A stretch of DNA of 54,496 nucleotides, from the NCBI GenBank assembly GCA_013372875.1, contig JABXIW010000117.1:1-54496 (forward strand), in the 5' to 3' direction. The stretch is from Gammaproteobacteria bacterium (GTDB taxonomy: Bacteria > Pseudomonadota > Gammaproteobacteria > Enterobacterales > Kangiellaceae). The notes below the pieces were generated by a model, which did not search any database, was not told the origin of the DNA, and was given only the letters and a program-made list of their open reading frames with translations. A program made the position numbers and the translations under genes. Of the stretch, positions 10,660 through 19,361 are shown in pieces. Every line of letters starts with the position of its first letter. The stretch's first letter is position 1.

Positions 10660-11418
10660 ATGGCGCATTTCACAAAGTTAAATCAAACCGCTTATCCAAA
10701 CGCATTAGAGTGCGAAGCGCAAGGCTTGGAGATATTACGCGATCAATTGAAACCGCTGGCCGATGCTTTTATTCAGATCCCAAAAGTACATTCTGTGTCA
10801 GCACAAGAACTCGTCATTGAAGAAATCAAAAGCACCAGCGCAACCAGCCAACAGTGGTATCGATTTGGACAAGGCTTGGCGCAACTGCATCAGATCCCGC
10901 AGCATAATTATGGCTTTGAGGTAGACAATTATATTGGTCTAAATCCTCAGAAAAATATGTTATCCAGCAATTGGGGCGAATTTCTCTTTGAATATCGTTT
11001 AATGGCGCAAGTCGATTTCATTAAAGACAAGAAGATCAAAGCTGAGTTTTCAAATGCGCTTCGTCAAAAGAAAAGCCAGTTAATCGACTTCTTAAACCAA
11101 AACTGCCAGCATCCAAGCCTTGTTCATGGCGATTTATGGTCAGGTAATCTGCTGTTTGATTCTGATAATGTTTGGCTGATTGATCCAGCAGTTTATTATG
11201 GCGACAGGGAAGTGGATATTGCTATGACCGAAATGTTTGGTGGATTTAGTTCAGAGTTTTATCAAGGCTATGACTCTGTTTATCCAAGAAGTTCAGAATA
11301 TGGTAAAAAGAAACAAATTTATAACTTATATCATTTCCTAAATCATTATAATTTGTTTGGGGGTGGTTATTTAGCCAGCTGTAAAAAATTATTAGGAGAA
11401 ATTGCATCTAACTTGTGA
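10660..11418 (+). CDS. Fructosamine/ketosamine-3-kinase family protein, N-terminally short
   Basis: A protein-kinase-like fold enzyme of the YniA/fructosamine kinase family that phosphorylates ketoamine adducts on glycated proteins. The catalytic loop is intact (LVHGDLWSGNLLFD, about 155-170), as is the metal-binding VWLIDPAVYYGDREVDIAM (about 172-190). At 252 residues it is about 30 shorter than the family, and its first residues AHFTKLNQ align with the ATP-binding-lysine strand (usually FVKLN). The glycine-rich N-terminal strand pair is therefore missing. In-frame codons at 10597-10629 (FFSAGNHFNYVL) resemble that missing part but are cut off by TAA at 10630-10632. A TTG one codon upstream is an alternative start. 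SD AAAGGG is at 10645-10650. It may be a decayed gene. Confidence 0.75.
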   Translation: MAHFTKLNQTAYPNALECEAQGLEILRDQLKPLADAFIQIPKVHSVSAQELVIEEIKSTSATSQQWYRFGQGLAQLHQIPQHNYGFEVDNYIGLNPQKNMLSSNWGEFLFEYRLMAQVDFIKDKKIKAEFSNALRQKKSQLIDFLNQNCQHPSLVHGDLWSGNLLFDSDNVWLIDPAVYYGDREVDIAMTEMFGGFSSEFYQGYDSVYPRSSEYGKKKQIYNLYHFLNHYNLFGGGYLASCKKLLGEIASNL

Positions 11419-11419
11419 T

Positions 11420-11453
11420 TTTTTGTTCTCTTAACTTATAGAGCAAACAAAAA
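11420..11453 (+). terminator. Weak AT-rich hairpin after the kinase gene
   Basis: TTTTTGTTCTCT pairs imperfectly with AGAG-CA-AACAAAAA around an 8-base loop, directly after the stop codon. The stem is AT-rich with a two-base bulge, so its strength is doubtful. Confidence 0.3.
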
Positions 11454-11475
11454 TACACTTTAAAAGGAATTCATA

Positions 11476-11925
11476 ATGCATAATTTGATCTTTTTTATGC
11501 TTGTTTCAATGTTAAGTTGGCAATCCATTTCTGATGAAAAGCCATTGAATTTAACTGCGGATATCCTTGAGTTAGATAGAAAGTTTTTTACTGCCTTTAA
11601 TACTGGCGATATTGAAACTCTTAAACAAATGATGCATCCAGAGTTGGAGTTTTATCATGATAAAGCTGGGCTCACCAATTATCAGCAAACACTTGAAGGT
11701 TTAAGTGAGCTGATGAAAAGAACCAATCGGCCCAACCGCAGAATTATCGAAAATAAATCAGAAGTTTATCCAGTGCCAAATTTTGGTGCGATTCAAGTAG
11801 GTCAGCATGAATTTTGTAATACTGAAAACAATGTTAAGCATTGTGGTATCTTCAAATTCAACCATGTTTGGCAAAATATCAATGGACAATGGAAAATTAA
11901 GCGAATTGTGAGTTACGATCACTGA
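11476..11925 (+). CDS. Secreted NTF2-like (DUF4440/SnoaL-type) protein
   Basis: A 149-residue protein with an N-terminal hydrophobic stretch (about 3-16) that looks like a signal peptide, then an NTF2-like cone fold. The DUF4440-type start ILELDRKFFTAFNTGDIETLKQMM (split about residues 31-54) is followed by HPELEFYHDKAG and by WQNINGQWKIKRIVSYDH at the C-terminus. Such proteins are small ligand-binding or enzyme-like folds of varied function; none can be assigned. The ATG has AAAGGAATT 7 bases upstream. It stands alone between the kinase and a regulator gene. Confidence 0.75.
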   Translation: MHNLIFFMLVSMLSWQSISDEKPLNLTADILELDRKFFTAFNTGDIETLKQMMHPELEFYHDKAGLTNYQQTLEGLSELMKRTNRPNRRIIENKSEVYPVPNFGAIQVGQHEFCNTENNVKHCGIFKFNHVWQNINGQWKIKRIVSYDH

Positions 11926-11960
11926 CCGGCTAACCTATTGTTTTTATAGGTAATAATTTT

Positions 11961-11991
11961 ACTGTCGTATTGATTCCGTCGAACTGTCGTA
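11961..11991 (+). promoter_or_regulatory. Paired direct repeats ACTGTCGTA
   Basis: ACTGTCGTA occurs at 11961-11969 and again at 11983-11991, 22 bases apart (two helical turns), 60-90 bases upstream of the XRE-DUF805 gene. The layout suits a dimer binding one face of the DNA, possibly autoregulation. Confidence 0.35.
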
Positions 11992-12051
11992 ACTAGAAAC
12001 TGCAATTTCGAATATGCTAAGCTCATTCTTGAAACCTAATAAGGAATGAAC

Positions 12052-12561
12052 GTGAACATAGATTCGATAAAAGTAGTTGAGCTTAGAAAATCCAAGCATT
12101 GGTCGCAAGAACAATTGGCGGATGCTTGCGGAATTAATCTGCGCACCATTCAAAGGGTTGAGAACACGGGTAAAGGCTCGGTGGAAACCGTGCGAGCCTT
12201 AGCTTCCGTATTTGAAATCGAGCCAGAGACTATCATTATCCTGCCTGCTCAAGAAAAGCCGCTGTCACCATTAGAAGCGATTAAGTCGGCTTTTATCCGC
12301 TTTAATGACTTTTCGGGCACGGCGAGCCGCTATGAATATTGGTGGTTTTTCTTGTTTGTGTTGATTGTCGCCGCTTTAGCAACCGTGTTGCACGAAAAAG
12401 CCTATCAAATCGTTGCGATTATTGTGTTAGTTCCTTTTATTGCTGTGGGTACCAGACGTTTGAATGACATCAAGCAAAGTGCTTGGTGGCAATTGTTGTG
12501 GCTAGTACCATTTGGCCAAATAGTTGTCCTGGTTCTTTCCGCCCAAAAAAGCAAAGAGTGA
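12052..12561 (+). CDS. XRE-type HTH fused to DUF805 membrane domain
   Basis: A 169-residue protein with an N-terminal lambda-repressor-like helix-turn-helix (about 3-58: SKHWSQEQLADACGINLRTI with QRVENTG) and a C-terminal DUF805 domain. DUF805 here has the RFNDFSGTASRYEYWWFF opening and three hydrophobic segments between about 95 and 162. It is probably a membrane-tethered DNA-binding protein. AAGGA at 12041-12045 touches an ATG at 12046, too close to use, but sits 6 bases before GTG 12052, so I chose GTG. Its stop directly abuts the stop of the convergent maf gene. Confidence 0.85.
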   Translation: MNIDSIKVVELRKSKHWSQEQLADACGINLRTIQRVENTGKGSVETVRALASVFEIEPETIIILPAQEKPLSPLEAIKSAFIRFNDFSGTASRYEYWWFFLFVLIVAALATVLHEKAYQIVAIIVLVPFIAVGTRRLNDIKQSAWWQLLWLVPFGQIVVLVLSAQKSKE

Positions 12562-13149
12562 TTATAAAAGGCTAATACCGAATTTGTGCAGCTGTCTAGT
12601 AACGTCAATCAAGGGCAAGCCAATTAATGCCGTTGGGTCTTTGGACTCAATGGCTTCAAATAAAGCTATTCCTAAACCTTCGCATTTGAACGAACCTGCG
12701 CAGTCTATTGGGTTTTCACGCTCGATATAGTTGGTTATGTGTTCTTGGCTTAAAGTTTTAAAGGTTACTTTGGTGGTTACCACCGTTATATCACTCGGCT
12801 CATTTCTGCCTTTTGTGACGCACAAAGAAGTATAGAAGTAGACGCTTTTGCCTGAGCAGGCGGATAATTGCTTAACAGCGTTTTCCTGATTGCCAGGTTT
12901 TCCCAGAATCTCACCATCTAATACGCAGATCTGGTCAGAACCAATAATAACGGCCTCTGGATGATTTACCGCAATGGCCAATGCTTTTTGTTCGGCTAAG
13001 CGTGCCACATGTTCAATGGGCTCTTCATCTGGGAAGGGCGTTTCATCAATATCGGGTGCGATACAGTCAAAATCATTCAGAATGCGGCTGAGTAGCTCTT
13101 TACGGTATTTTGAAGATGAGGCAAGGATAATCTGCGGATTAGAGACCAT
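12562..13149 (-). CDS. yceF: Maf-family nucleotide pyrophosphatase, YceF type
   Basis: Hydrolyses modified nucleoside triphosphates; the E. coli YceF branch prefers 7-methyl-GTP. The 195-residue protein has ILASSSKYRKELL at the N-terminus, DETPFPDEEP, the core IIGSDQICVLDGEILGKP, and C-terminal CAGSFKCEGLGIALFE and DPTALIGLPL. These match YceF rather than the YhdE (dTTP) branch. It is divergent from yceD, exactly as in E. coli. No terminator is visible, since it abuts the convergent upstream gene end to end. Confidence 0.93.
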   Translation of the reverse strand: MVSNPQIILASSSKYRKELLSRILNDFDCIAPDIDETPFPDEEPIEHVARLAEQKALAIAVNHPEAVIIGSDQICVLDGEILGKPGNQENAVKQLSACSGKSVYFYTSLCVTKGRNEPSDITVVTTKVTFKTLSQEHITNYIERENPIDCAGSFKCEGLGIALFEAIESKDPTALIGLPLIDVTRQLHKFGISLL

Positions 13150-13267
13150 AAATTGATAAAATTCAGCTATTTAGAGAAGATTGATTAGTATTTTTTAGCT
13201 TCTTGGCTTTAAAAGCAAGAAAATCCAGCAAAACCCTTATAAAACAGCAGTTTTCTTGGTTTTTCCT

Positions 13268-13296
13268 TTGACTCAACCACAAGATATGGGTATCAT
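13268..13296 (+). promoter_or_regulatory. Strong promoter of the yceD-rpmF-plsX-fab cluster
   Basis: TTGACT (13268-13273) and TATCAT (13291-13296), 17 bases apart. The expected start site (about 13302-13304) lies only 2-4 bases before the yceD ATG at 13306, so the transcript may be leaderless or nearly so. Confidence 0.65.
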
Positions 13297-13305
13297 TGCG
13301 CGCCT

Positions 13306-13827
13306 ATGGCGACTCGTAGCTTCCCTGAGCGGATCGATCCTTTTAAATTTGCCGAAACTGGCAAACTTATTGATGGGATCTTCGCGACAGCATATTTCGA
13401 CAGACTTTGTCAGGAACTTTATTCTGATAAAGGAGAAATAGCCTGCAAAATCAATGGCTTGAAGAACCATGACACAGGTTTGAAGATGCTTCAATTAGAA
13501 GTTTCTGGTGAAGTTGAGTTGGTTTGCCAAGGCTGTACTGAGCCATTTATGCACCAATTGGAGCATAAAGCGATTTTGTATCCTTGCTATACTGAGGAGC
13601 AAATGAAACAAATGCCAGACGATGGCGAGCCAGTATTAGCCGATGAAGACGGTTTAGATATAAAGTCAGTGGTTGAAGATGAGCTGATTTTATCGCTTCC
13701 ACTGATACCATTATTTGGTGAGTGTGAAGAGTTGGAAGCCTATCAAGTGGGTGAGCTTCCAGAATTAACAGATGAGGAAGTGGAGAAAGAAAATCCTTTC
13801 GCTGCTTTGAAAAATTTAAAGATTTAA
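13306..13827 (+). CDS. yceD: YceD/DUF177 large-ribosomal-subunit accumulation protein
   Basis: A 173-residue DUF177 protein, linked in E. coli and plants to accumulation of 23S rRNA. Key region: a CQGCTEPF cysteine pair (about 75-82), then the acidic [20 protein letters not shown] and the C-terminal [11 protein letters not shown] that marks the family. It is always next to rpmF, and is 22 bases upstream here. No Shine-Dalgarno is seen before the ATG and the promoter's -10 ends nine bases upstream, so translation probably starts on a very short leader. No downstream methionine could replace this start without losing the conserved N-terminal [11 protein letters not shown]. Confidence 0.92.
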   Translation: MATRSFPERIDPFKFAETGKLIDGIFATAYFDRLCQELYSDKGEIACKINGLKNHDTGLKMLQLEVSGEVELVCQGCTEPFMHQLEHKAILYPCYTEEQMKQMPDDGEPVLADEDGLDIKSVVEDELILSLPLIPLFGECEELEAYQVGELPELTDEEVEKENPFAALKNLKI

Positions 13828-13849
13828 GATTGTATATCAGGAGACTGAA

Positions 13850-14014
13850 ATGGCTGTTCAAAAGAGTAAAGTAACTCGTTCACGTCGTGGTCAACGTCGT
13901 TCACACGATTCATTGACTGCGGAAACTTTATCAGTAGAAAAAGAAACTGGTGAAGTTCATCGTCGTCACCACGTGACTAAAGACGGTTTCTACAAAGGTC
14001 GTAAAGTAGTTTAA
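13850..14014 (+). CDS. rpmF: 50S ribosomal protein L32
   Basis: Fifty-four residues: starts [20 protein letters not shown], ends [10 protein letters not shown], very basic, and lacks the zinc cysteines found in some L32 versions. ATG 13850 follows AGGAGA 6 bases upstream. It sits between yceD and plsX in the conserved order and is probably cotranscribed with both. Confidence 0.97.
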   Translation: MAVQKSKVTRSRRGQRRSHDSLTAETLSVEKETGEVHRRHHVTKDGFYKGRKVV

Positions 14015-14046
14015 TAAGGCAAATAGCTTAAACCGATTTAATAAGA

Positions 14047-14076
14047 TTGGTATATAAGCTACTGATTTATTATACT
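14047..14076 (+). promoter_or_regulatory. Possible internal promoter before plsX
   Basis: TTGGTA (14047-14052) and TATACT (14071-14076) are 18 bases apart. A start near 14083 would give a 30-base leader for ATG 14114 and none for ATG 14084, supporting the later plsX start. Confidence 0.35.
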
Positions 14077-14113
14077 AGACTGCATGAATTCATCATTCAG
14101 TCAGACCAAAGAA

Positions 14114-15151
14114 ATGGCTAACAACAAAACGTTAGCGATTGATTGCATGGGGGGCGATTTCGGCCCCTCTGTTATTATTCCTGCGGCTTTAAAAGCCCTC
14201 GAAGTTCACCCTGAGCTGCACCTCTATTTGGTTGGTCAAGAAGAGCAAATTGCTCCTTTTCTGAAGAAAGTTCCTGGTTTTAGCGAGCGTATTAATTTAA
14301 TTCACGCCGAGCAAGTGATTGCTATGGATGAAAAGCCGTCGCGCGCTATTCGCTCTAAGCCTGATTCATCCATGCGCAAAGCTATTGAGTTAGTCAAAGA
14401 AGGCAAAGCCCAAGCCTGCGTTAGTGCAGGCAATACTGGTGCTTTGATGGCACTGGCCACTTTAATGATAGGCACTTTATCTGGTGTCGAACGGCCAGCG
14501 ATTGTGGCTGAGCTACCTAATCGCAAAGGCGGTGAGACCCATATGTTGGATCTGGGTGCTAATATTGAAGCTAGTGCCGAACAACTGGCGACTTTTGCCG
14601 CTATGGGCTCAGTGTTAGCGGAAGCCATTAGCAAAGATGCTACTAAACCAAAAGTTGCGCTGCTCAATATTGGGGAAGAGGCGATAAAAGGGCGTGATAG
14701 CATTAAATTAGCCGCTGAACTTTTGCAGCAACAAAAGGATCTAAACTTTCAAGGCTATATTGAAGCTAACCAGATATTTGATGGTAATGTGGACGTGATT
14801 GTGTGTGATGGCTTTACGGGTAACAATGTGCTTAAAGCCAGTGAAGGCATTACTCGATTCCTGTATGATCAACTAAAGACTGAGTTTACTTCCAGCTGGA
14901 AAAACAAATTGGCGGCCATGATGGTAAAGCCAGTTTTGAATGCGTTTAAAAAGCGTATCAACCCCGACCAGTATAATGGCGCAAGTCTGTTAGGATTACG
15001 CGAAATTGTGATTAAGAGTCATGGCTCGGCCGATCAAAATGCAACTTTTGCCGCGATCGAAAAAGCTATAATTGAAGTTGAGCGACAGGTGCCACAGAAG
15101 ATTGAAAATAAAGTGGCGGCTTTGTTAATCGAACACGAAACTGATGAATAA
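14114..15151 (+). CDS. plsX: Phosphate acyltransferase PlsX
   Basis: Makes acyl-phosphate from acyl-ACP for the first step of phospholipid synthesis; a peripheral membrane enzyme. From ATG 14114 it is 345 residues. It has the N-terminal LAIDCMGGDFGPSV, CVSAGNTGALMALA (about 115) and VIVCDGFTGNNVLKASEG (about 235), ending in a helical tail. An in-frame ATG at 14084 would add ten residues (MNSSFSQTKE) not seen in relatives, and the TATACT element ends only seven bases before it. Neither start has a strong SD. It is followed 15 bases later by fabH. Confidence 0.95.
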   Translation: MANNKTLAIDCMGGDFGPSVIIPAALKALEVHPELHLYLVGQEEQIAPFLKKVPGFSERINLIHAEQVIAMDEKPSRAIRSKPDSSMRKAIELVKEGKAQACVSAGNTGALMALATLMIGTLSGVERPAIVAELPNRKGGETHMLDLGANIEASAEQLATFAAMGSVLAEAISKDATKPKVALLNIGEEAIKGRDSIKLAAELLQQQKDLNFQGYIEANQIFDGNVDVIVCDGFTGNNVLKASEGITRFLYDQLKTEFTSSWKNKLAAMMVKPVLNAFKKRINPDQYNGASLLGLREIVIKSHGSADQNATFAAIEKAIIEVERQVPQKIENKVAALLIEHETDE

Positions 15152-15166
15152 CATTTAGGTATCAAT

Positions 15167-16129
15167 GTGAAGAATTCCAAGATATTAGGCTTGGGTAGCT
15201 ACTTGCCCGAAAAAATTCTAACCAATGAAGATTTAGAAAAAATTGTTGATACTTCTGACCAATGGATCACCGAGAGAACGGGTATCAAAAAACGCCATAT
15301 TGTGGCGGATGATCAAAACGCCTCGGACTTAGGCATTATTGCCGCACAGCGTGCATTAGAAGATGCAGGTATGGATGGCTCTGAAATCGACATGATTATT
15401 GTGGGCACAGCAACTCCAGATAAAATGTTCCCAGGCACAGCTTGCTATATTGGTGATGCGATTGGTGCCAACGGTGCGCCAGCTTTTGATGTTACCGCGG
15501 CGTGCCCAGGTTTTATTTTTGGTTTAAGTATTGCCGATCAATACATCAAAACAGGCTTTGCTAAAAACATCTTAGTAGTAGGCACAGAAGTTTTATCGCG
15601 TTTGATGAACTGGGAAGACAGAACTACTTGTGTGATTTTTGGTGATGGCGCCGGTGCTGCAGTGTTGACCGCTAGTGATGAGCCAGGCATCTTATCAACT
15701 CATATCCATTCCGACGGTTCTTATGGCGAATTATTGTTTGGTAATAATGCTATTCGTGGCCAGCTGGGAGATTATCCAGAACCGCAAATTGTAATGCGCG
15801 GTAATGAAGTATTTAAAGTGGCAGTAAAAACCTTGAGTTCTATTGTTGATGAAACTTTAGAAGCTAATAATCTTGAGAAATCGGATATTGACTGGTTGAT
15901 CCCGCATCAGGCGAATATTCGTATCATCCAAGCCACCGCTAAGAAACTAGGCGCTGGTATGGATAAAGTGATTGTAGCGGTTGATCAGCACGGTAATACT
16001 TCCAGTGCATCCATTCCTTTGGCAATGGATCAAGCAATTAAAGATGGTCGTGTTAAGCGCGGCGACTTGTGTTTACTTGAAAGCTTCGGTGGGGGCTTTA
16101 CTTGGGGTTCGGCATTAATCCGATACTAA
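15167..16129 (+). CDS. fabH: 3-oxoacyl-ACP synthase III
   Basis: Starts fatty-acid synthesis by condensing acetyl-CoA with malonyl-ACP. Length 320, the usual size. Active-site residues are visible: cysteine in [13 protein letters not shown] (about 112), histidine in [10 protein letters not shown] (about 247) and asparagine in [10 protein letters not shown] (about 277). The C-terminal [13 protein letters not shown] is typical. The GTG start at 15167 follows TTAGGT; the overlapping ATG at 15165 is out of frame. It is part of the plsX-fabH-fabD run. Confidence 0.97.
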   Translation: MKNSKILGLGSYLPEKILTNEDLEKIVDTSDQWITERTGIKKRHIVADDQNASDLGIIAAQRALEDAGMDGSEIDMIIVGTATPDKMFPGTACYIGDAIGANGAPAFDVTAACPGFIFGLSIADQYIKTGFAKNILVVGTEVLSRLMNWEDRTTCVIFGDGAGAAVLTASDEPGILSTHIHSDGSYGELLFGNNAIRGQLGDYPEPQIVMRGNEVFKVAVKTLSSIVDETLEANNLEKSDIDWLIPHQANIRIIQATAKKLGAGMDKVIVAVDQHGNTSSASIPLAMDQAIKDGRVKRGDLCLLESFGGGFTWGSALIRY

Positions 16130-16165
16130 TTTAAGAAGTTAAAATTAATTTAAGAAATAAAAAAC

Positions 16166-17080
16166 ATGAGCAAAACAGCATTTATCTTTCCAGGTCAGGG
16201 TTCGCAGTCAGTAGGTATGTTGGCGGATCTTGCAGATCAATTTCCAATTATTGAAGAAACCTTTGTGGAAGCATCTGATGCTTTGGGGTATGACCTATGG
16301 CATTTGGTGCAAAAAGACGAAGAGGGTAAGTTAAGTCAGACTGAGTTTACCCAGCCAGCTTTATTAACGGCTTCTATCGCTTTATGGCGTTTGTGGCAGC
16401 AACAAGGAAAGGCAAAGCCTGAGTTTTTAGCAGGTCATAGTTTAGGCGAGTATTCAGCACTGGTCGCGGCCGAAGTTTTATCACTTCAAGATGCGGTAAA
16501 ATTAGTCGAAGCTCGTGGGCAATTTATGCAGCAAGCAGTTCCGGCGGGTACTGGTAAGATGGCAGCGATTATCGGTCTGGGTGATGAAGAAATCCGTCAG
16601 GCTTGTGCTGATTCAGCGCAAGACGAAGTTGTTGAAGCGGTAAATTACAATTCTCCTGGTCAAGTAGTGATTGCAGGTTCTGCAGCTGCAGTTGAGCGTG
16701 CTATGGAAGCCTGCAAAGAAGCGGGCGCTAAGCGTGCGTTGCCACTACCAGTCAGCGTGCCTTCGCACTGTGCGTTGATGAAGCCCGCGGCTGAAAAATT
16801 GGCTGAAATGCTAGTAACCATTGAATTTTCAGAGCCTAATATTAACGTTATCAATAATGTTGATGTGGCAGCAGAGCAATCTGCTGAAGCGATTAAAGAT
16901 GCTTTGGTTAGGCAGCTTTATTCGCCAGTGCGTTGGACGGAGACAGTTCAAAAGTTAGCAGCAGAAGGTATTGAAAATCTTTATGAATGCGGGCCAGGAA
17001 ATGTACTTTCGGGTTTAGCAAAACGTATCGATCGAAGTCTAAACTCTACTCAATTGTCTAAGTTAGACTCATTTGCTTAA
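16166..17080 (+). CDS. fabD: Malonyl-CoA:ACP transacylase
   Basis: Loads malonyl groups on acyl carrier protein. The 304-residue protein starts TAFIFPGQGSQSVGML. It has the nucleophile elbow GHSLGEYSALVAA (Ser about 92), the arginine in VEARGQFMQ, and the histidine in PVSVPSHCALM (about 200). In most gammaproteobacteria fabG follows directly; here the next fab gene is 8 kb away, after a different set of genes. Confidence 0.97.
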   Translation: MSKTAFIFPGQGSQSVGMLADLADQFPIIEETFVEASDALGYDLWHLVQKDEEGKLSQTEFTQPALLTASIALWRLWQQQGKAKPEFLAGHSLGEYSALVAAEVLSLQDAVKLVEARGQFMQQAVPAGTGKMAAIIGLGDEEIRQACADSAQDEVVEAVNYNSPGQVVIAGSAAAVERAMEACKEAGAKRALPLPVSVPSHCALMKPAAEKLAEMLVTIEFSEPNINVINNVDVAAEQSAEAIKDALVRQLYSPVRWTETVQKLAAEGIENLYECGPGNVLSGLAKRIDRSLNSTQLSKLDSFA

Positions 17081-17096
17081 AACCGGGTGGTTTTAA

Positions 17097-17762
17097 ATGG
17101 ATTTAAAACGCACCTTAAAAATTACTGCGCCAATTGCCATAGTTGTAGGCTTGATTTTTTATAGCTTAGGTCTATGGCACAGTAAGTCTTCGTTAAGTTT
17201 AGAAAATTCTCAGGTTACTTTGGATAAAACTGTATCAACGAACACTTCTGATAAAAGTTCTAATAAACCTGAAACTCTAGAATTAAACTCGATTGAAACT
17301 CAAACAGAAGTTCAAGCAGAAGATCCTAAACTAAAGCAACTGGAAGATTACAATCAACGCATGGCTTTTCGTGCTCAAATCCAAGCATTTGCCCAGACAA
17401 TTACCGAACGCTCGCAAGCCGAAAATATTGAGCTTTATCAAGCGTTACAGCCTAAAATATTACAATTTGAACAAGACTTACACATGAGTCGTGGCGAGTC
17501 ATATTACTTGCAAGCCAGTTTGTTAAGTAAGATTTACGATGGCGATATTTATCTAGAAGAGCAGCTAACCAAACTTGCTGAGCAGTATCCACAACAAAAG
17601 CCAAACAAAGATCACTTAGATGATAAGTTTTATCAATACAAAGCAGAAGAGCAGCGTATTTTAGAACAAGCTATGGCTATGGATACTTTTCCAGATGGCT
17701 TAACTCGTGAAGCCTATTTACGCAAACTGCTACTTGAAGCCCGCCAAAAAATTTATAAATAA
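17097..17762 (+). CDS. Unrecognised membrane-anchored helical protein
   Basis: A 221-residue protein of unknown family. Residues 9-27 are hydrophobic and follow a basic start (DLKRTLK), so it is probably anchored in the inner membrane with the rest in the periplasm. Residues 30-85 are rich in Ser, Thr and Glu (a linker). Residues 85-221 are charged, glutamine-rich and predicted helical, with RAQIQAFAQTI and the C-terminal YLRKLLLEARQKIYK. It begins 16 bases after fabD and ends at a strong terminator, so it is the last gene of the yceD-fabD transcript. Its overall look (anchor, linker, helices) faintly recalls lipase-type foldases, but I cannot support that by motif. Confidence 0.7.
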   Translation: MDLKRTLKITAPIAIVVGLIFYSLGLWHSKSSLSLENSQVTLDKTVSTNTSDKSSNKPETLELNSIETQTEVQAEDPKLKQLEDYNQRMAFRAQIQAFAQTITERSQAENIELYQALQPKILQFEQDLHMSRGESYYLQASLLSKIYDGDIYLEEQLTKLAEQYPQQKPNKDHLDDKFYQYKAEEQRILEQAMAMDTFPDGLTREAYLRKLLLEARQKIYK

Positions 17763-17781
17763 GAGTCATAAGCAGCTAGAA

Positions 17782-17806
17782 AAAAGGCCTGATGAACAGG
17801 CCTTTT
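17782..17806. terminator. Bidirectional terminator between fabD operon and hydrolase gene
   Basis: AAAAGGCCTG-ATGAA-CAGGCCTTTT: a perfect 10-bp stem with a 5-base loop and U-rich flanks on both strands. It separates the forward fabD run from the convergent secreted hydrolase. Confidence 0.85.
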
Positions 17807-17824
17807 CTGTTTTTGCACGAACTT

Positions 17825-19222
17825 TTAAAGTAGCTGATCCAAAGTCCAATAAAGTAAATTAAATGGTTTTGCATAATCGATAACCGTATTGGTTTCGCTG
17901 GCTTCCATCACTTTGCCGCTACCATTCATCACATTAGAAACCCAGTCGCCGAGTTCTAACCCAAGCTCCTGAATGTCAGCATTATTAAACTCTATAATTG
18001 TGGTGCAATGGCTTTCGTTAACGTTACGGAAATAAGGGAAATAGTAACCGTAATTCGATTTGCGTGACAATTTGCGTTTGAGCTTATTGGTATCTTCATG
18101 CCATTTGTCATGAATCTTTTGCTCTTTTGAGGCTTGATTCGGATCGTTTTGAATATCATCATAAAAACGCTCATAAGAATAGGATGAGAAGTTTAAATCT
18201 TGCCAGAAGTGAGTGTGGCCCAAACGATCGCTGACAAAATTTGATGACAGCGCATCATTAATAGTGCCCAAGTTAGCTTGGTTTAAACCTGGCAGTCTCG
18301 ATTCCATATAGTCCAAAGGACCTTCATCTAAGCCCCAAACTTCTCGAATGGTATCGTGCAGTGGTGCTGATGGAAACTTATTGCCGTTATCGCCTTGTTT
18401 GGCGTAATAGACCGGACCTGAGTCGTTAATCATATAGTTGTACTGTGCGTCCATATCGTCACGACTGGCAGCATAATTGGTAAGTGTACCGGTACCGCCT
18501 GCAGAGCATCCTGTGTAAAGCACTTGGGTTGGCTTTTGCAAATTGTTTTTAAGCCAGCCAATCACCGCACGCATATTTTTCAAACCGTTATGATGCCAAA
18601 CCAGTGGCGAGTTTTGCCCAGACGGATCTTCATAGATGGCGGTTTTATCGCCAGAATAAATATCGCCTGTGCAGTAGGGAACATAGATCATGTTCCAGTC
18701 TTGGGTTTTGACATTGGTCCAAGGGTGCAACCTAAAAACAAATGGGCTAACTAAACTCGAGCCAGGATTTTGTAGACTCATATAGTCATCAGGAATGCCA
18801 TCAGGGTTGCGAGCACCCCTAACGCCTGTTTGGCCAGTGCAACTTTCGTAATCCCAGCATGCGCCGCCACCTTCTAAATAGATGATGGTGTTGCTGGTAT
18901 TTGCCACTCGATTGACAAAAAATTTGTAGGGTGAGCCATTACCACACATGGCTCCTGTGCTAGCATCCAGCTGAATGGTTTGCCAAGCCAAATAGTTGCC
19001 TGGAGAGAAACCATCGTTGAAGCCTGCTGGATTTAAAGTTAAAGGGTAATCGCCTGTTTGCTGTGCGGCGGTAACAGGGTTATCAGCGGCTGGTGGGTTG
19101 AGCAAATTGAGAAAGGTTTGCCAGGCTGAATAATCACCTGGTTCGGCTCGAAGTTTTACCGATGTTAATAATACAAAACTCAAGAAAATGACTTGTATAG
19201 TGAACTTCATAGTTACTTTCAT
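17825..19222 (-). CDS. Secreted pectinacetylesterase/Notum-family serine hydrolase
   Basis: A 465-residue exported alpha/beta hydrolase. The signal peptide is residues about 1-27. The family hallmarks are the oxyanion region NTIIYLEGGGACWDYESC (about 115-132), the nucleophile in LYTGCSAGGTGTLTNYA (about 240) and the C-terminal histidine in NVNESHCTT (about 405). Cysteines in CGNG, CWDY, CTGQ and CTGD suggest disulfides and a periplasmic or outside location. The start is fixed by AGGAGGT 4-5 bases upstream of the first ATG. Family members deacylate pectin, other glycans or lipidated proteins; the substrate here is unknown. It is divergent from a TetR regulator that may control it. Confidence 0.85.
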   Translation of the reverse strand: MKVTMKFTIQVIFLSFVLLTSVKLRAEPGDYSAWQTFLNLLNPPAADNPVTAAQQTGDYPLTLNPAGFNDGFSPGNYLAWQTIQLDASTGAMCGNGSPYKFFVNRVANTSNTIIYLEGGGACWDYESCTGQTGVRGARNPDGIPDDYMSLQNPGSSLVSPFVFRLHPWTNVKTQDWNMIYVPYCTGDIYSGDKTAIYEDPSGQNSPLVWHHNGLKNMRAVIGWLKNNLQKPTQVLYTGCSAGGTGTLTNYAASRDDMDAQYNYMINDSGPVYYAKQGDNGNKFPSAPLHDTIREVWGLDEGPLDYMESRLPGLNQANLGTINDALSSNFVSDRLGHTHFWQDLNFSSYSYERFYDDIQNDPNQASKEQKIHDKWHEDTNKLKRKLSRKSNYGYYFPYFRNVNESHCTTIIEFNNADIQELGLELGDWVSNVMNGSGKVMEASETNTVIDYAKPFNLLYWTLDQLL

Positions 19223-19324
19223 AGCTACCTCCTGTAGAGAATTTGCTTTAAAAATTGCAAATATGATTATGAAATTATTAAAAAAATTGCTTTGTCACCT
19301 ATTTTCACTTAATTTAATTGCACA

Positions 19325-19337
19325 TATGTTATACATA
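19325..19337. promoter_or_regulatory. Candidate TetR operator
   Basis: TATGT-TAT-ACATA, a perfect 5+5 palindrome in the 139-base gap between the divergent hydrolase and TetR genes, 25 bases before the TetR start. Its place suits autoregulation; the assignment is inference. Confidence 0.3.
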
Positions 19338-19361
19338 AGTTAGTACCATCGTTCAAATATT

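Noticed and set aside
14302..14703. Open frame opposite plsX
   Set aside because: Antisense to the catalytic core of plsX, no start signal.
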